Shown: positions 6,260-13,524 of the stretch, one piece after another
Numbering within the stretch: the stretch's first letter is position 1
How the letters are laid out: each line of letters starts with the position of its first letter
Assembly: GCA_002279285.1 (NCBI GenBank)
Contig: NCBR01000026.1
Span: 1-15,539 of the forward strand
DNA length: 15,539 bases
From: Acidobacteria bacterium 37-71-11
GTDB lineage: Bacteria; Acidobacteriota; Thermoanaerobaculia; Thermoanaerobaculales; Thermoanaerobaculaceae
Direction: 5' to 3'
Position numbers and translations under genes: made by a program
Notes under the pieces: model-generated
The model's database searches: none
Told to the model about the DNA's origin: nothing
What the model saw: only the letters and a program-made list of their open reading frames with translations

Positions 6260-8287
6260 TCAGGGCACCATCGCCACGGTGTTCGGGTCGCCGGTGGCGT
6301 TGTCGATCACCGAGGCCGAGGCGAAGACCCAAGCCGCGCCGGCGCCGGCGTTGTCGCCGGGCCCGCCGATGACGGCAGTGGAACCGTCCGCCGAGAGCGC
6401 CGCGGCCGACCCCTGCTCCGCCGTTCCGGAAGCGCCTGCGCCGACCAGCTTGCCGCCCTGCTGTGTCCACACTCCGCCCGAACGGGTAAAGACCCAGGCC
6501 GCGCCGGTGCCTTCGTTGTCCCCCGGCTCGCTTGCCAGGATGGTGTTGCCGTCGCCGGAGATCGCAACCGACCACGCCTGCTGTGCCAGGGACGCCTCGC
6601 CCCCGGCGGGGAGCGGGTTGCCCTGCTGGACCCAGGTCCCGCCGGCCCGCGCGAAGACCCAGACCGTCGAGGTGCCGCCGGTGGCATAACCGCCGACGAC
6701 CGCGGTGTTCCCGTCTGTGGAAATTGAAACGGACGTACCCTGCCTGACGCCTGTCGCGAGGCCGGTGGGGTCGTCGAACACGCCTCCGGTCCCGCTCCAC
6801 CCCGCGAACGTCCACCCCGGTGCAGGGTTCGCAGTGAGCGGGATCGGCGTTCCCAGCGTGAACCCCAGGTTGCAGTTGGGCGCGGCACCGCTGGTGACGC
6901 TGCCGGCGCCGCTGGGGTTCGCGCTCACCGCGAGCGAGCCGCAGCCAAGCGACGACTGGGTGAAGTTCGCGGTCACGGTTGTACTGCCGGCGATCGTGAA
7001 GGTCGTCACCGGCGACGACGTGGTCGAGAACGAGCCCCCGCTGCCGCTCCATCCCGCGAACGTCCACCCGAACGCGGGGCTGGCCGTGATGGTGGCCCGC
7101 GAGCCCTGCACGTACCCGCCGGTGCAGTTCTGCGGCGTGTCGGTCGTCACGCTTCCGGCGTCGGCTGGGCTGACATCGAGCGCCAGCGTATCGCACGCGC
7201 TCGTCTGCTCCAGAAGGTTTGCAGTGACGGCGGCCGTGGCAGCGATCGTGAACGTCGTGTCGTTCGCGGCGGCGTTCGAGAACGACCCGCCGCTGCCGCT
7301 CCAACCTGCCAGCGTCCACCCGCCCGTTGGCGTCAAGGAAAGGGAGGCCTGCGTTCCGGGCAGGTACCCGCCGGTACAGGTCGGCGGCGTGTTCACGACG
7401 ATCGTGCCGTCCGCGGCGGGCGCCACGGCGGTGGCAAGGGCGACGCAGGGCGGCGGCTGCTGGGTGAAGTTTGCGGTCACCTCCGCGCTGCCCTGAATCG
7501 AGAAGATCGAGGTCGGCGTCACGCCGGCCAGCTTGTTGCCCTGTTGCGTCCAGGTGCCGGCCGACTGAGAGAACACCCAGACGGCCCCGCTGCCTTCGTT
7601 GTCCTGGGGTCCGCCCGCGACGAGCGTGCTCGCGTCCCCCGAAAGAGCAACCGAAGTGCCCTGCCCCGAAAGTCCGGCTGCGCCCGTCCCGACGAGTTTG
7701 AGCCCTTGCTGCTTCCAGACGGCCGCCGAGCGAGTGAACACCCAGACCGCGCCGGCGCCGTTGTTGTCGCCGGGACCGCCGACGGCGGCCGTGTTGCCAT
7801 CCGAGGACAGCGCCACCGCCCAGCCCTGGTTCGCCTTGGCGACGGCCCCCGCGCCGACCAACTTGGCGCCCGTCTGCGTCCACTGACCGCCCGAGCGGGT
7901 GAACACCCAGGCGGCGCCGGTGCCGCTGTTGTCGCCGGGCCCGCCAATGATCGCGGTGTCGCCGTCCGCGGAGAGAGCCACCGACCAGCCCTGGCCGGCG
8001 TCCCCGACTGCCCCGCTGCCCACCAGCTTCGATCCCTGTTGCGTCCACGCCCCGGCCGAGCGGGTGAACACCCAGGCCGCTCCGGCGTCGCCGTTGTCGA
8101 GGTACCCGCCGACGATGGCCGTGTTTCCGTCCGCCGAGACGGCGACGGCCGACGCCTGCCAGGCCGCTCCCGTCGCGTCGTTACCGGTGAGCTTGCTGCC
8201 CTGCTGAGACAACTCCGCCCCGGCGCTCGCGGCCCAGACGACCGAGGCGACCGCGACCGTCACGCCGATTCGCGTCAACGTGGTCAT
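6260..8287 (-). CDS. Secreted seven-bladed beta-propeller (FG-GAP-like) with InlB-type repeat insert
   Basis: 675 residues from ATG 8287. A signal peptide (about 1-24, ending AASAGA) is followed by seven copies of a roughly 54-residue unit: WTQQGxKLVG, then xSVALSADGNTAIVGGPGDN, then GAAWVFTRS. The WVF cores are at residues 72, 127, 182, 237, 543, 598 and 653. Such FG-GAP/integrin-like repeats fold as propeller blades. Between residues 256 and 511, inside the fifth blade, lies a block of bacterial InlB-like repeats (GWTFAGWSGSGGSF ... TTFTIAG..TVTANFTQ). It comprises a C-terminal half, two full copies and an N-terminal half. Paired cysteines 23 residues apart occur in each. There is no membrane anchor or sorting tail. 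It is probably extracellular or periplasmic, for binding or display; no enzyme motif is seen. Start alternatives exist upstream, but they would bury the signal peptide. Confidence 0.85.
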   Translation of the reverse strand: MTTLTRIGVTVAVASVVWAASAGAELSQQGSKLTGNDATGAAWQASAVAVSADGNTAIVGGYLDNGDAGAAWVFTRSAGAWTQQGSKLVGSGAVGDAGQGWSVALSADGDTAIIGGPGDNSGTGAAWVFTRSGGQWTQTGAKLVGAGAVAKANQGWAVALSSDGNTAAVGGPGDNNGAGAVWVFTRSAAVWKQQGLKLVGTGAAGLSGQGTSVALSGDASTLVAGGPQDNEGSGAVWVFSQSAGTWTQQGNKLAGVTPTSIFSIQGSAEVTANFTQQPPPCVALATAVAPAADGTIVVNTPPTCTGGYLPGTQASLSLTPTGGWTLAGWSGSGGSFSNAAANDTTFTIAATAAVTANLLEQTSACDTLALDVSPADAGSVTTDTPQNCTGGYVQGSRATITASPAFGWTFAGWSGSGGSFSTTSSPVTTFTIAGSTTVTANFTQSSLGCGSLAVSANPSGAGSVTSGAAPNCNLGFTLGTPIPLTANPAPGWTFAGWSGTGGVFDDPTGLATGVRQGTSVSISTDGNTAVVGGYATGGTSTVWVFARAGGTWVQQGNPLPAGGEASLAQQAWSVAISGDGNTILASEPGDNEGTGAAWVFTRSGGVWTQQGGKLVGAGASGTAEQGSAAALSADGSTAVIGGPGDNAGAGAAWVFASASVIDNATGDPNTVAMVP

Positions 8288-8388
8288 GGTGTCGAGACTC
8301 CCGTTCCTGCAGCGGCCAAGCGCCACCGTCCCGGCCTCCCCCGACGCGACACCCCCGGGGTTTGACCTCGAGCGAGTGATCCCCCCAT
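8284..8388 (-). CDS. Possible short upstream reading frame coupled to the propeller gene
   Basis: An ATG at 8388 opens a 34-codon frame (starting MGGSLARGQT, arginine- and glycine-rich, ending STP) whose TGA overlaps the propeller ATG as ATGA. That is a typical arrangement for translational coupling, and the main ATG has no good Shine-Dalgarno (GGGAG lies 10 nt upstream). A TAGAAT hexamer lies only 2 nt before the small ATG, which is too close for that promoter to include it. Either another promoter is used or the frame is a coincidence. Confidence 0.25.
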   Translation of the reverse strand: MGGSLARGQTPGVSRRGRPGRWRLAAAGTGVSTP

Positions 8389-8390
8389 GG

Positions 8391-8396
8391 ATTCTA
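8391..8396 (-). promoter_or_regulatory. -10-like hexamer TAGAAT upstream of the propeller gene
   Basis: Minus-strand TAGAAT, about 103 nt before the propeller ATG. The -35 at 17 nt spacing is poor. If it is used, the mRNA leader would be about 95 nt. Confidence 0.35.
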
Positions 8397-8568
8397 GACG
8401 TGGGACTCGGGGAGAGGGTTACAAGTGGAAACACGCTCCGGACCGTGGCGGTTGCGTCCCTGACCTGAGAGGCGGCGCCGTGCCCGGCCCGCCATGTCGC
8501 CGGGTCGAGCCGGCAGACGCGGTAGTATGCCCACCCGTCGGGACCTTCCCCTCCAATGGAGGTCAACG

Positions 8569-9708
8569 GTGCGATACAGGAGCTTCCCCAAGATCCCTGG
8601 CCTGCCGATCTCGATCCTCGGCTTCGGCTGCATGCGCCTGCCCGTCCTGCACGGTGGCCCCGCCGGCATCGACGAGACCCGCGCCACCCGACTCCTGCGC
8701 GACGCGATCGACGCAGGGGTCAACTACGTGGACACGGCGTACCCGTACCACGGCGGGCAAAGCGAACCGTTCGTCGGTCGCGCGCTCAAGGACGGCTACC
8801 GCCAGCGCGTGCAGCTCGCCACCAAGTGCCCGACGTTTCTGGTCAACGCCGAGGGCGACTGGGAACGTTTCCTCGACGAGCAGCTCCGGCGCCTCGACAC
8901 GGACAAGGTGGACTTCTACCTCCTCCATGCGCTCAACGGCGAACGCTGGGAAACCGTGAAACGCCTTGGGGGCCTTCGCGCCCTCGACCGCGCCAGGGGC
9001 GACGGGCGCATCACCCACGCGGGGTTCTCCTTCCACGGTTCGCCCGACGCGTTTGCCGAGGTCCTCGAGGGGTACGACTGGGAGTTCTGCCAGATCCAGT
9101 TCAACCTGCTCGACGTGGACTTCCAGGCGGGACTCGCCGGGCTGCGGCTCGCCACCTCCAGGGGCGTCGGGGTGATCGCGATGGAGCCGTTGCGCGGAGG
9201 TCTCCTTGCCGCGAACCAGCCGGAGCCGGTCCGGGGCATCTGGGCCCGTGGCGGGAAGCCGTGGTCGCCTGCCGAGTGGGCGTGGCGATGGGTGTGGAAC
9301 CACGCCGAGGTCGTGACGGCCCTCTCGGGGATGAACGCGGAAGACCAACTTCGCGAGAACCTGGCCGTGGCGGACCTCGCATCGCCCGGGGCCCTGAGCG
9401 AGGAGGAACTGACCCTCGCCGGGGAGGTCCGCCGCTACTACCTGGAACGGATCAAGGTCCCGTGCACGACGTGCGGTTACTGTTTGCCGTGCCCGAGCGG
9501 CGTGCTCATCCCGGACGTGTTCTCGATGGTCAACACCGCCGCGATGTTCGACTCGCGCACGACCACGTCGCAGCTGTACAAGGCGATCCTGATCTCCCGG
9601 GGACAGGCCGCCGACGCCTGCATCGAGTGCGGCGACTGCGAGCCCAAGTGCCCGCAGTCCATCCCCATTCGTGACGTCCTCCGCGAGGCCCACGAACTCC
9701 TGGGCTGA
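8569..9708 (+). CDS. Aldo/keto reductase with C-terminal [4Fe-4S] cysteine motifs
   Basis: 379 residues from GTG 8569, with GGAGGT just upstream (GGAGG at 8558-8562). The aldo/keto reductase barrel begins VRYRSFPKIP...LGFGCMRLP. The catalytic tetrad is visible: D55 and Y60 in NYVDTAYPYHGG, K86 in LATKC and H120 in YLLHALNG. The barrel ends with ALSGMNAEDQLRENL. The C-terminal 80 residues carry two cysteine groups, C299/C302/C305/C308 (CTTCGYCLPCP) and C351/C354/C357/C361 (CIECGDCEPKCP), which look like ligands for iron-sulfur clusters. This is a widespread family usually annotated as predicted oxidoreductase of the aldo/keto reductase family with ferredoxin-type domain; substrates are unknown. 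The Fe-S part suggests electron exchange with ferredoxin or another protein besides NAD(P)H. It is cytoplasmic. The next gene starts 63 bp downstream on the same strand. Confidence 0.9.
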   Translation: MRYRSFPKIPGLPISILGFGCMRLPVLHGGPAGIDETRATRLLRDAIDAGVNYVDTAYPYHGGQSEPFVGRALKDGYRQRVQLATKCPTFLVNAEGDWERFLDEQLRRLDTDKVDFYLLHALNGERWETVKRLGGLRALDRARGDGRITHAGFSFHGSPDAFAEVLEGYDWEFCQIQFNLLDVDFQAGLAGLRLATSRGVGVIAMEPLRGGLLAANQPEPVRGIWARGGKPWSPAEWAWRWVWNHAEVVTALSGMNAEDQLRENLAVADLASPGALSEEELTLAGEVRRYYLERIKVPCTTCGYCLPCPSGVLIPDVFSMVNTAAMFDSRTTTSQLYKAILISRGQAADACIECGDCEPKCPQSIPIRDVLREAHELLG

Positions 9709-9719
9709 CCGGAGTTCCT

Positions 9720-9734
9720 CCTCTGGGCGAGAGG
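9720..9734 (+). terminator. Small hairpin between the aldo/keto reductase and metallopeptidase genes
   Basis: CCTCT (9720-9724), 5-nt loop, AGAGG (9730-9734): a perfect but short stem 12 bp after the aldo/keto reductase stop, without a T-run. It may be an attenuator or chance. Confidence 0.2.
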
Positions 9735-9747
9735 CGTTCCCGCATTT

Positions 9748-9755
9748 GCTAGCCT
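9748..9755 (+). promoter_or_regulatory. Extended -10-like element before the metallopeptidase gene
   Basis: TGC-TAGCCT (hexamer at 9750-9755) has the TGn extension of extended -10 promoters and ends 16 nt before the GTG. It leaves room for the GGGAGG Shine-Dalgarno. There is no -35 match. It suggests the peptidase gene may be transcribed separately from the reductase gene. Confidence 0.3.
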
Positions 9756-9771
9756 GGAGCGGGAGGCGGAC

Positions 9772-10728
9772 GTGGAAGTCGGACGATTGCTGGGGCGCGG
9801 GCTGGTCGCGGGAGCGGTTGTGTTCGGTGTCTCTCTCGCGGCCGCGACGCCCGATTCGCGGGCCGGCGGCGCGCTGGCCTTGCGGGTCGAGGCGCCGCCA
9901 GCGCTGGCGCGCCAGGCTTCCGCCGTGCGCGCGCTCGAGGGAGGGGACTGGCGTCCAGTGCTGAAGCTCGTGGGGCTGCACCGGCCGGGCCCGCCGATCC
10001 GTGTCGTGCTCGCACCCGAGGGCTCGCGGCTCGCGGCGAACGTGGCATCGTGGGTGAGCGGCTACGCGGTCCCGGAACTCGGCACCATCGTGCTCTTCCC
10101 GGGCCGCGTCCCCTCGTACCCCGACGGAAACCTCGAGGCGCTCCTGCACCACGAGGTCGCCCACATGCTTCTCGCGCGTGCCGCGGGCGGCGGTGCCGTT
10201 CCGCGCTGGTTCAACGAGGGTACGGCGACGGTGGCGGCCCGCGAGTGGGGGATCGAGGACGGCGCGCGCGTCGTCCTGGCCACGATCGGGCGCGGGCCGC
10301 GCACGCTCACCGAGCTGGACGCGGGGTTCTCCAGTGGCGCAGCGGCCGTCGCCCGGTCGTACGCGGTTTCTGCGGCCCTCGTGCGGTATCTGCTGAGGCT
10401 GCACGGCGACGACGTGGTAGGGAGGATCCTCGCCGGAGTTTCGCGCGGCGCCGATTTCGACGACGCCTTCAAGGCCGCCACCGGGGAGAGCGTCGGCCGG
10501 TTCGCAAGTGGCTACTTCCGGCGGGAGACGTTCTGGACGACGTGGGTGCCGGTCGTGACCAGCTCGACGGTGCTGTGGATGGCGATCACGGTGCTGGCTC
10601 TGCTCGCGATCAAACGCAGGAGGGAACGCGACGCGTTGCTGCGCGAGGGGTGGGCGCTGGAGGAACGGGCGCGCATCACCGGCGAGGTCTCGCAAGATCC
10701 CAAGGACGACCCGGCACAGTGGAACTGA
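9772..10728 (+). CDS. Membrane-anchored HExxH metallopeptidase (peptidase MA-like)
   Basis: 318 residues from GTG 9772, with GGGAGG 5 nt upstream. The layout is an N-terminal signal or anchor (about 5-25), a catalytic domain, one transmembrane helix (about 258-280, VLWMAITVLALLAI) followed by KRRRER, and a charged tail of about 38 residues. The domain has H127-E128-x-x-H131 (LLHHEVAHML) and a third zinc ligand candidate E149 in RWFNEGTA, the gluzincin pattern of the peptidase MA family. Positive-inside charge places the peptidase outside the cytoplasm and the tail inside. It is likely a protease of membrane or exported proteins; the substrate is unknown. It follows the reductase gene by 63 bp and is convergent with lgt. 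Confidence 0.85.
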   Translation: MEVGRLLGRGLVAGAVVFGVSLAAATPDSRAGGALALRVEAPPALARQASAVRALEGGDWRPVLKLVGLHRPGPPIRVVLAPEGSRLAANVASWVSGYAVPELGTIVLFPGRVPSYPDGNLEALLHHEVAHMLLARAAGGGAVPRWFNEGTATVAAREWGIEDGARVVLATIGRGPRTLTELDAGFSSGAAAVARSYAVSAALVRYLLRLHGDDVVGRILAGVSRGADFDDAFKAATGESVGRFASGYFRRETFWTTWVPVVTSSTVLWMAITVLALLAIKRRRERDALLREGWALEERARITGEVSQDPKDDPAQWN

Positions 10729-10789
10729 CGGACCTGACTCGAGACCGGCGCCGCGCCTGGGAAGTTGCGCCTGCCGGTGCGCCAAGCGG

Positions 10790-10805
10790 CCTGAAACCGT
10801 TCAGG
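10790..10805. terminator. Hairpin at the metallopeptidase / lgt convergence
   Basis: CCTGAA (10790-10795), 4-nt loop ACCG, TTCAGG (10800-10805): a perfect 6-bp stem that includes the lgt stop codon. The symmetrical position between converging genes fits a shared terminator. There is no T-run on either strand. Upstream, ACCGGC (10744-10749) and GCCGGT (10773-10778) form another dyad. Confidence 0.4.
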
Positions 10806-11622
10806 TGGAAGCCGTCTTGCCCAGACGAGCGGCGCGGCGCCTGGACCACCAGATCAAGCCGATGCCGAGCGCGATGAGCGGCAGCGACAGCAACTGCCCC
10901 ATGCTCAGGCCGAACCAGAGATAGCCGAGAAAGGCATCGGGCTGGCGGGAGAATTCGACGATGAAACGCGCCAGGCCATAGCCCAGGGAAAAGCACCCGG
11001 CGATGAAGCCGCGCGAGCGCTCCCTACGCGACAGCCACCACAGCACCGTGAAGAGCACGATGCCTTCCAGAAACATTTCATACAGCTCCGACGGAAACCG
11101 CGGCACCATGCTTCCCGATTCTGGGTAGATCATCGCGCCCGGCCACCATGCCGGCGCCTGCCGGCCCCACAACTCACCGTTGATGAAGTTGCCGATGCGC
11201 CCGAACGCGAGGCCAGGCGGCACCAAGGGAGAGACGAAATCCATCAGATCCAGCCACGACACCTTGTGCGTCCAGGCGAAGATCCACATCGCGGCCATCA
11301 CGCCGAGCAGGCCGCCATGGAAGGACATGCCGCCGTCCCAGATCGCGACGATCTCCGCCGGGTGGGCGAAGTAGTAGCCGGGCTGGTAGAACAGCACATA
11401 GCCTGTACGCCCGCCGAGGATGACGCCCAGGACGCCGGCGACCAACAGGTTCTCGATCTCGTGCGACGTCCAGCCGTAGCGGGCGTACGGCTGGTCTTTC
11501 AGGCGCTTCTTGGCCAGCAGCCAGAACGTCACGAAGCCCAGCAGGTACATGATGCCGTACCAGTGGACCGCGATGGGCCCAAGCTTCAGGGCGATGGGGT
11601 CGAAGTCGGGACGGACTAACAT
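10801..11622 (-). CDS. lgt: Prolipoprotein diacylglyceryl transferase
   Basis: 273 residues, a polytopic inner-membrane enzyme that moves a diacylglycerol from phosphatidylglycerol to the lipobox cysteine of prolipoproteins. The family signature GRIGNFINGELWGR (141-154) is intact. H102 (in GGMSFHGG), R142, N145 and E150 correspond to H103, R143, N146 and E151 of E. coli Lgt. PSELYE and VEFSRQPD are also present. About seven hydrophobic segments are visible. The whole N-terminal half (HWYGIMYLLGF, LGGRTGYVLFY, WDGGMSFHGGLLG) is strikingly like beta/gamma-proteobacterial Lgt. Local base composition is lower: four 60-base lines I counted within it run 57-67% GC, against 70-82% in two lines of neighbouring genes. 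It stands alone, divergent from the glycosyltransferase, with a good promoter but no adjacent Shine-Dalgarno. Confidence 0.95.
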   Translation of the reverse strand: MLVRPDFDPIALKLGPIAVHWYGIMYLLGFVTFWLLAKKRLKDQPYARYGWTSHEIENLLVAGVLGVILGGRTGYVLFYQPGYYFAHPAEIVAIWDGGMSFHGGLLGVMAAMWIFAWTHKVSWLDLMDFVSPLVPPGLAFGRIGNFINGELWGRQAPAWWPGAMIYPESGSMVPRFPSELYEMFLEGIVLFTVLWWLSRRERSRGFIAGCFSLGYGLARFIVEFSRQPDAFLGYLWFGLSMGQLLSLPLIALGIGLIWWSRRRAARLGKTAST

Positions 11623-11664
11623 AAAAATAAGGTGAGGCAGCGCGTTCCCTTTCCCGTCACTGCG

Positions 11665-11692
11665 ATGATATCGCGGCGCAGGACGTGGTCAA
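11665..11692 (-). promoter_or_regulatory. Sigma-70-type promoter of lgt
   Basis: Minus strand TTGACC (11692-11687), 16-bp spacer, TATCAT (11670-11665): 5 of 6 matches in each hexamer, the best promoter in the window. The predicted leader is about 36 nt and ends in an A/T-rich stretch before the ATG at 11622. Unlike the other promoters here, its -10 lacks CTAG. Confidence 0.55.
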
Positions 11693-11733
11693 GGCGCCCA
11701 CAGCGCCCGGGGAGCGGCGGATGAGGGCGTGGC

Positions 11734-11761
11734 CTGAAACTGGGGGCGTGGGGGCTAGAAT
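11734..11761 (+). promoter_or_regulatory. Putative promoter of the glycosyltransferase gene
   Basis: CTGAAA (11734-11739, 4 of 6 to TTGACA), 16-bp spacer, TAGAAT (11756-11761, 5 of 6 to TATAAT). It ends 39 nt before the ATG at 11801, leaving a leader of about 30 nt that carries AGGAGG. Confidence 0.45.
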
Positions 11762-11800
11762 CGTGGTTGTCGGCTGCCGGGACGCAGGAGGATCTTTCGG

Positions 11801-13498
11801 ATGAACCAGAGGGACGACGTCGGGCCCACGGGCGGGGAGCGTCGCCCGGCCCCTCTCGGCCTCGCGGCGCTCGCCCGATCGGCCGGCGCCATGGCGCCGG
11901 GCTCGCGCTCGCTACGCGCGGCGGGCCTCGTGATACTCGTGTGCCTGATCGTCCTCCGTTTCGTGGCGCTGGGGCGGACGCCGCCCGGCGTGTACGTGGA
12001 CGAGGCCTCCTACGGCTACAACGCGTTCAGCATCGCCGAGTCGGGGCGCGACGAGCACGGCGTGCGCTTTCCGGTGTTCTTCGAGGCGTTCGGCGAGTAC
12101 AAGAGCCCCGTGTTCATTTACGCGCTCGCGGCGCTTGTCAAGGTGTTCGGGCTCTCAATCGCGACCGCGCGCCTGTGCGCGGCTCTGTTCGCGGCCGGTG
12201 CGGCGGTCTTCACGGCGCTCGCCGTCGTGGAGATGACGCAGCGAAGGGCGATGTTGCTCCCGACGTTGATCTTGGCACTGGCGTTGCCTTGGACCTTTAC
12301 GCTCGGGCGTTTCGCCACCGAAGCCGTCTCCTTCCTCTTCCTGATCGCGTTTGCGTGGTGGGCGTGGCTGCGGGCGGTTCGCACGGGTTCGGCGTCATGG
12401 TTCGCCGCAAGCTGGACGGGGTGGGGGTTGAGCCTGTTCTCCTATGGGACGGCGAGGCTCCTCACACCGGTGCTGGTCATCGCGCTCGTCGCCGCGTACG
12501 CGAGCGTGCTGCGCCGGCAGCTCGCGCGGTGCGCGGTGGCGGCCGTTCCGGCAGTATTGCTGGCGCTCCTGTACTCGACCTGGGCGGTCGCGCACCCGGG
12601 GGCCCTCAGCGCGCGTTTCTACGACATCAGCATCTTTAGTGACGGTCCAGGCCTGGGCAAAGCGGTGGCGAGGTTCGCCGGCAACTACGTGCGGAGCTTC
12701 TCGCTGGATTTCCTCTTTCTGCGCGGCGACTCGAACATCCGCCACCACACCGGAGACGGCGGCGAGCTGTACCTCTTCATGCTCCCGGCTCTGATCGCCG
12801 GGGTGGCGTTCGCCGTGCGGAACCGCCGCGAACCGGGTTTCAGGTTCGCCCTCGCGAGCCTGGCACTCTTCCCGGCAGCTGCGGCCTTCACCTACGGGAG
12901 CCCCAACGCGATCAGGACCGTCAACGCGGTGCCTTTCATCGTGGCGCTGGCCGCCGTCGGCCTGCGCGAGATCTTCACCCGCTTTGGCGAGCGAAGGGGC
13001 GTGCTGGCTGCACTGACGATTCTCGCCGCGGTCGAGATCGCCGGGTACGTCGGGGACTACTTCATCCGCTATCCGGCTCGCGCGGCGCCGTGGTTCAACG
13101 CCGGGCTGCCGCAGGCCGTCGAGACGGCGCTCACGAGGCGTGAGCGCACCGAGGGCGCGTTCCTCTTCTACTCACCGGCGGCGTTCCGGGACGACGGGGC
13201 TTGGGTCAACCAGCCGTACATCACGTTCCTGTTCTGCGGGCGGCTTTCGCCCGAGGTCTACTGGAGGCAGGGGCTGGCAGGGTTCCGCATCGTCCCCTGG
13301 ACCGGCGGCACGGCGACCCCGCCAGGCTCGGTCCTCCTGGTCAAGAGCGCCGAGAGGCTGTTCACGGTCAACTCGACGCCAGTGGCGATCCCGAACCGCG
13401 ATGCGATCCCGCCCGGCAGCCGGCTGCTGCAAGAGTTTCCGGCCGCGCTCGCGGCAGGCCCGGGCGTCCCGATGTACCAGGTCTTCCGCACGCCGTAG
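11801..13498 (+). CDS. GT-C-type membrane glycosyltransferase (PMT/ArnT-like)
   Basis: 565 residues from ATG 11801, with AGGAGG 9 nt upstream. It is a multi-spanning protein: the first transmembrane helix is at about 41-58, directly followed by the periplasmic loop PPGVYVDEASYGYNAFSI with the D67-E68 acidic pair typical of GT-C enzymes that use polyprenyl-phosphate sugars, then EYKSPVFIYALAALVK. About ten further hydrophobic helices occupy roughly 100-420, and a soluble C-terminal domain of about 140 residues follows. The family (glycosyltransferase 39/83, dolichyl-phosphate-mannose mannosyltransferase type) adds sugars to proteins or lipids on the outer face of the membrane; the acceptor here is not evident. 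The first 40 residues are Arg/Ala/Gly-rich and cytoplasmic. It is alone on its strand, convergent with the ester hydrolase gene. Confidence 0.85.
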   Translation: MNQRDDVGPTGGERRPAPLGLAALARSAGAMAPGSRSLRAAGLVILVCLIVLRFVALGRTPPGVYVDEASYGYNAFSIAESGRDEHGVRFPVFFEAFGEYKSPVFIYALAALVKVFGLSIATARLCAALFAAGAAVFTALAVVEMTQRRAMLLPTLILALALPWTFTLGRFATEAVSFLFLIAFAWWAWLRAVRTGSASWFAASWTGWGLSLFSYGTARLLTPVLVIALVAAYASVLRRQLARCAVAAVPAVLLALLYSTWAVAHPGALSARFYDISIFSDGPGLGKAVARFAGNYVRSFSLDFLFLRGDSNIRHHTGDGGELYLFMLPALIAGVAFAVRNRREPGFRFALASLALFPAAAAFTYGSPNAIRTVNAVPFIVALAAVGLREIFTRFGERRGVLAALTILAAVEIAGYVGDYFIRYPARAAPWFNAGLPQAVETALTRRERTEGAFLFYSPAAFRDDGAWVNQPYITFLFCGRLSPEVYWRQGLAGFRIVPWTGGTATPPGSVLLVKSAERLFTVNSTPVAIPNRDAIPPGSRLLQEFPAALAAGPGVPMYQVFRTP

Positions 13499-13524
13499 GT
13501 CCGTCGCGGTCGCGCACGCTGCGG

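Noticed and set aside
6174..8048. 624-codon frame on the minus strand, overlapping the propeller gene in another frame
   Set aside because: It is repetitive only because the true frame is repetitive; composition is Arg/Gly-rich with no signal peptide, and it runs into the hflX 3' end.
6260..8287. CRISPR or DNA-level tandem repeat
   Set aside because: The roughly 160-bp and 250-bp periodicities are protein repeats: the reading frame is kept, the DNA is degenerate, and there are no short identical repeats with unique spacers.
8523..8528. TAGTAT as a promoter -10 for the aldo/keto reductase gene
   Set aside because: No -35 is found at acceptable spacing and the hexamer matches the consensus in only 4 of 6; kept out of the feature list.
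8288..8566. N-terminal extension of the propeller protein to 8566
   Set aside because: The extra 93 residues are low-complexity and would place the evident signal peptide in the middle of the protein. They also cross the TAGAAT hexamer.
8563..10785. 740-codon open frame on the minus strand opposite the aldo/keto reductase and metallopeptidase genes
   Set aside because: It is a shadow of the plus-strand genes, whose catalytic motifs and Shine-Dalgarno sequences are clear.
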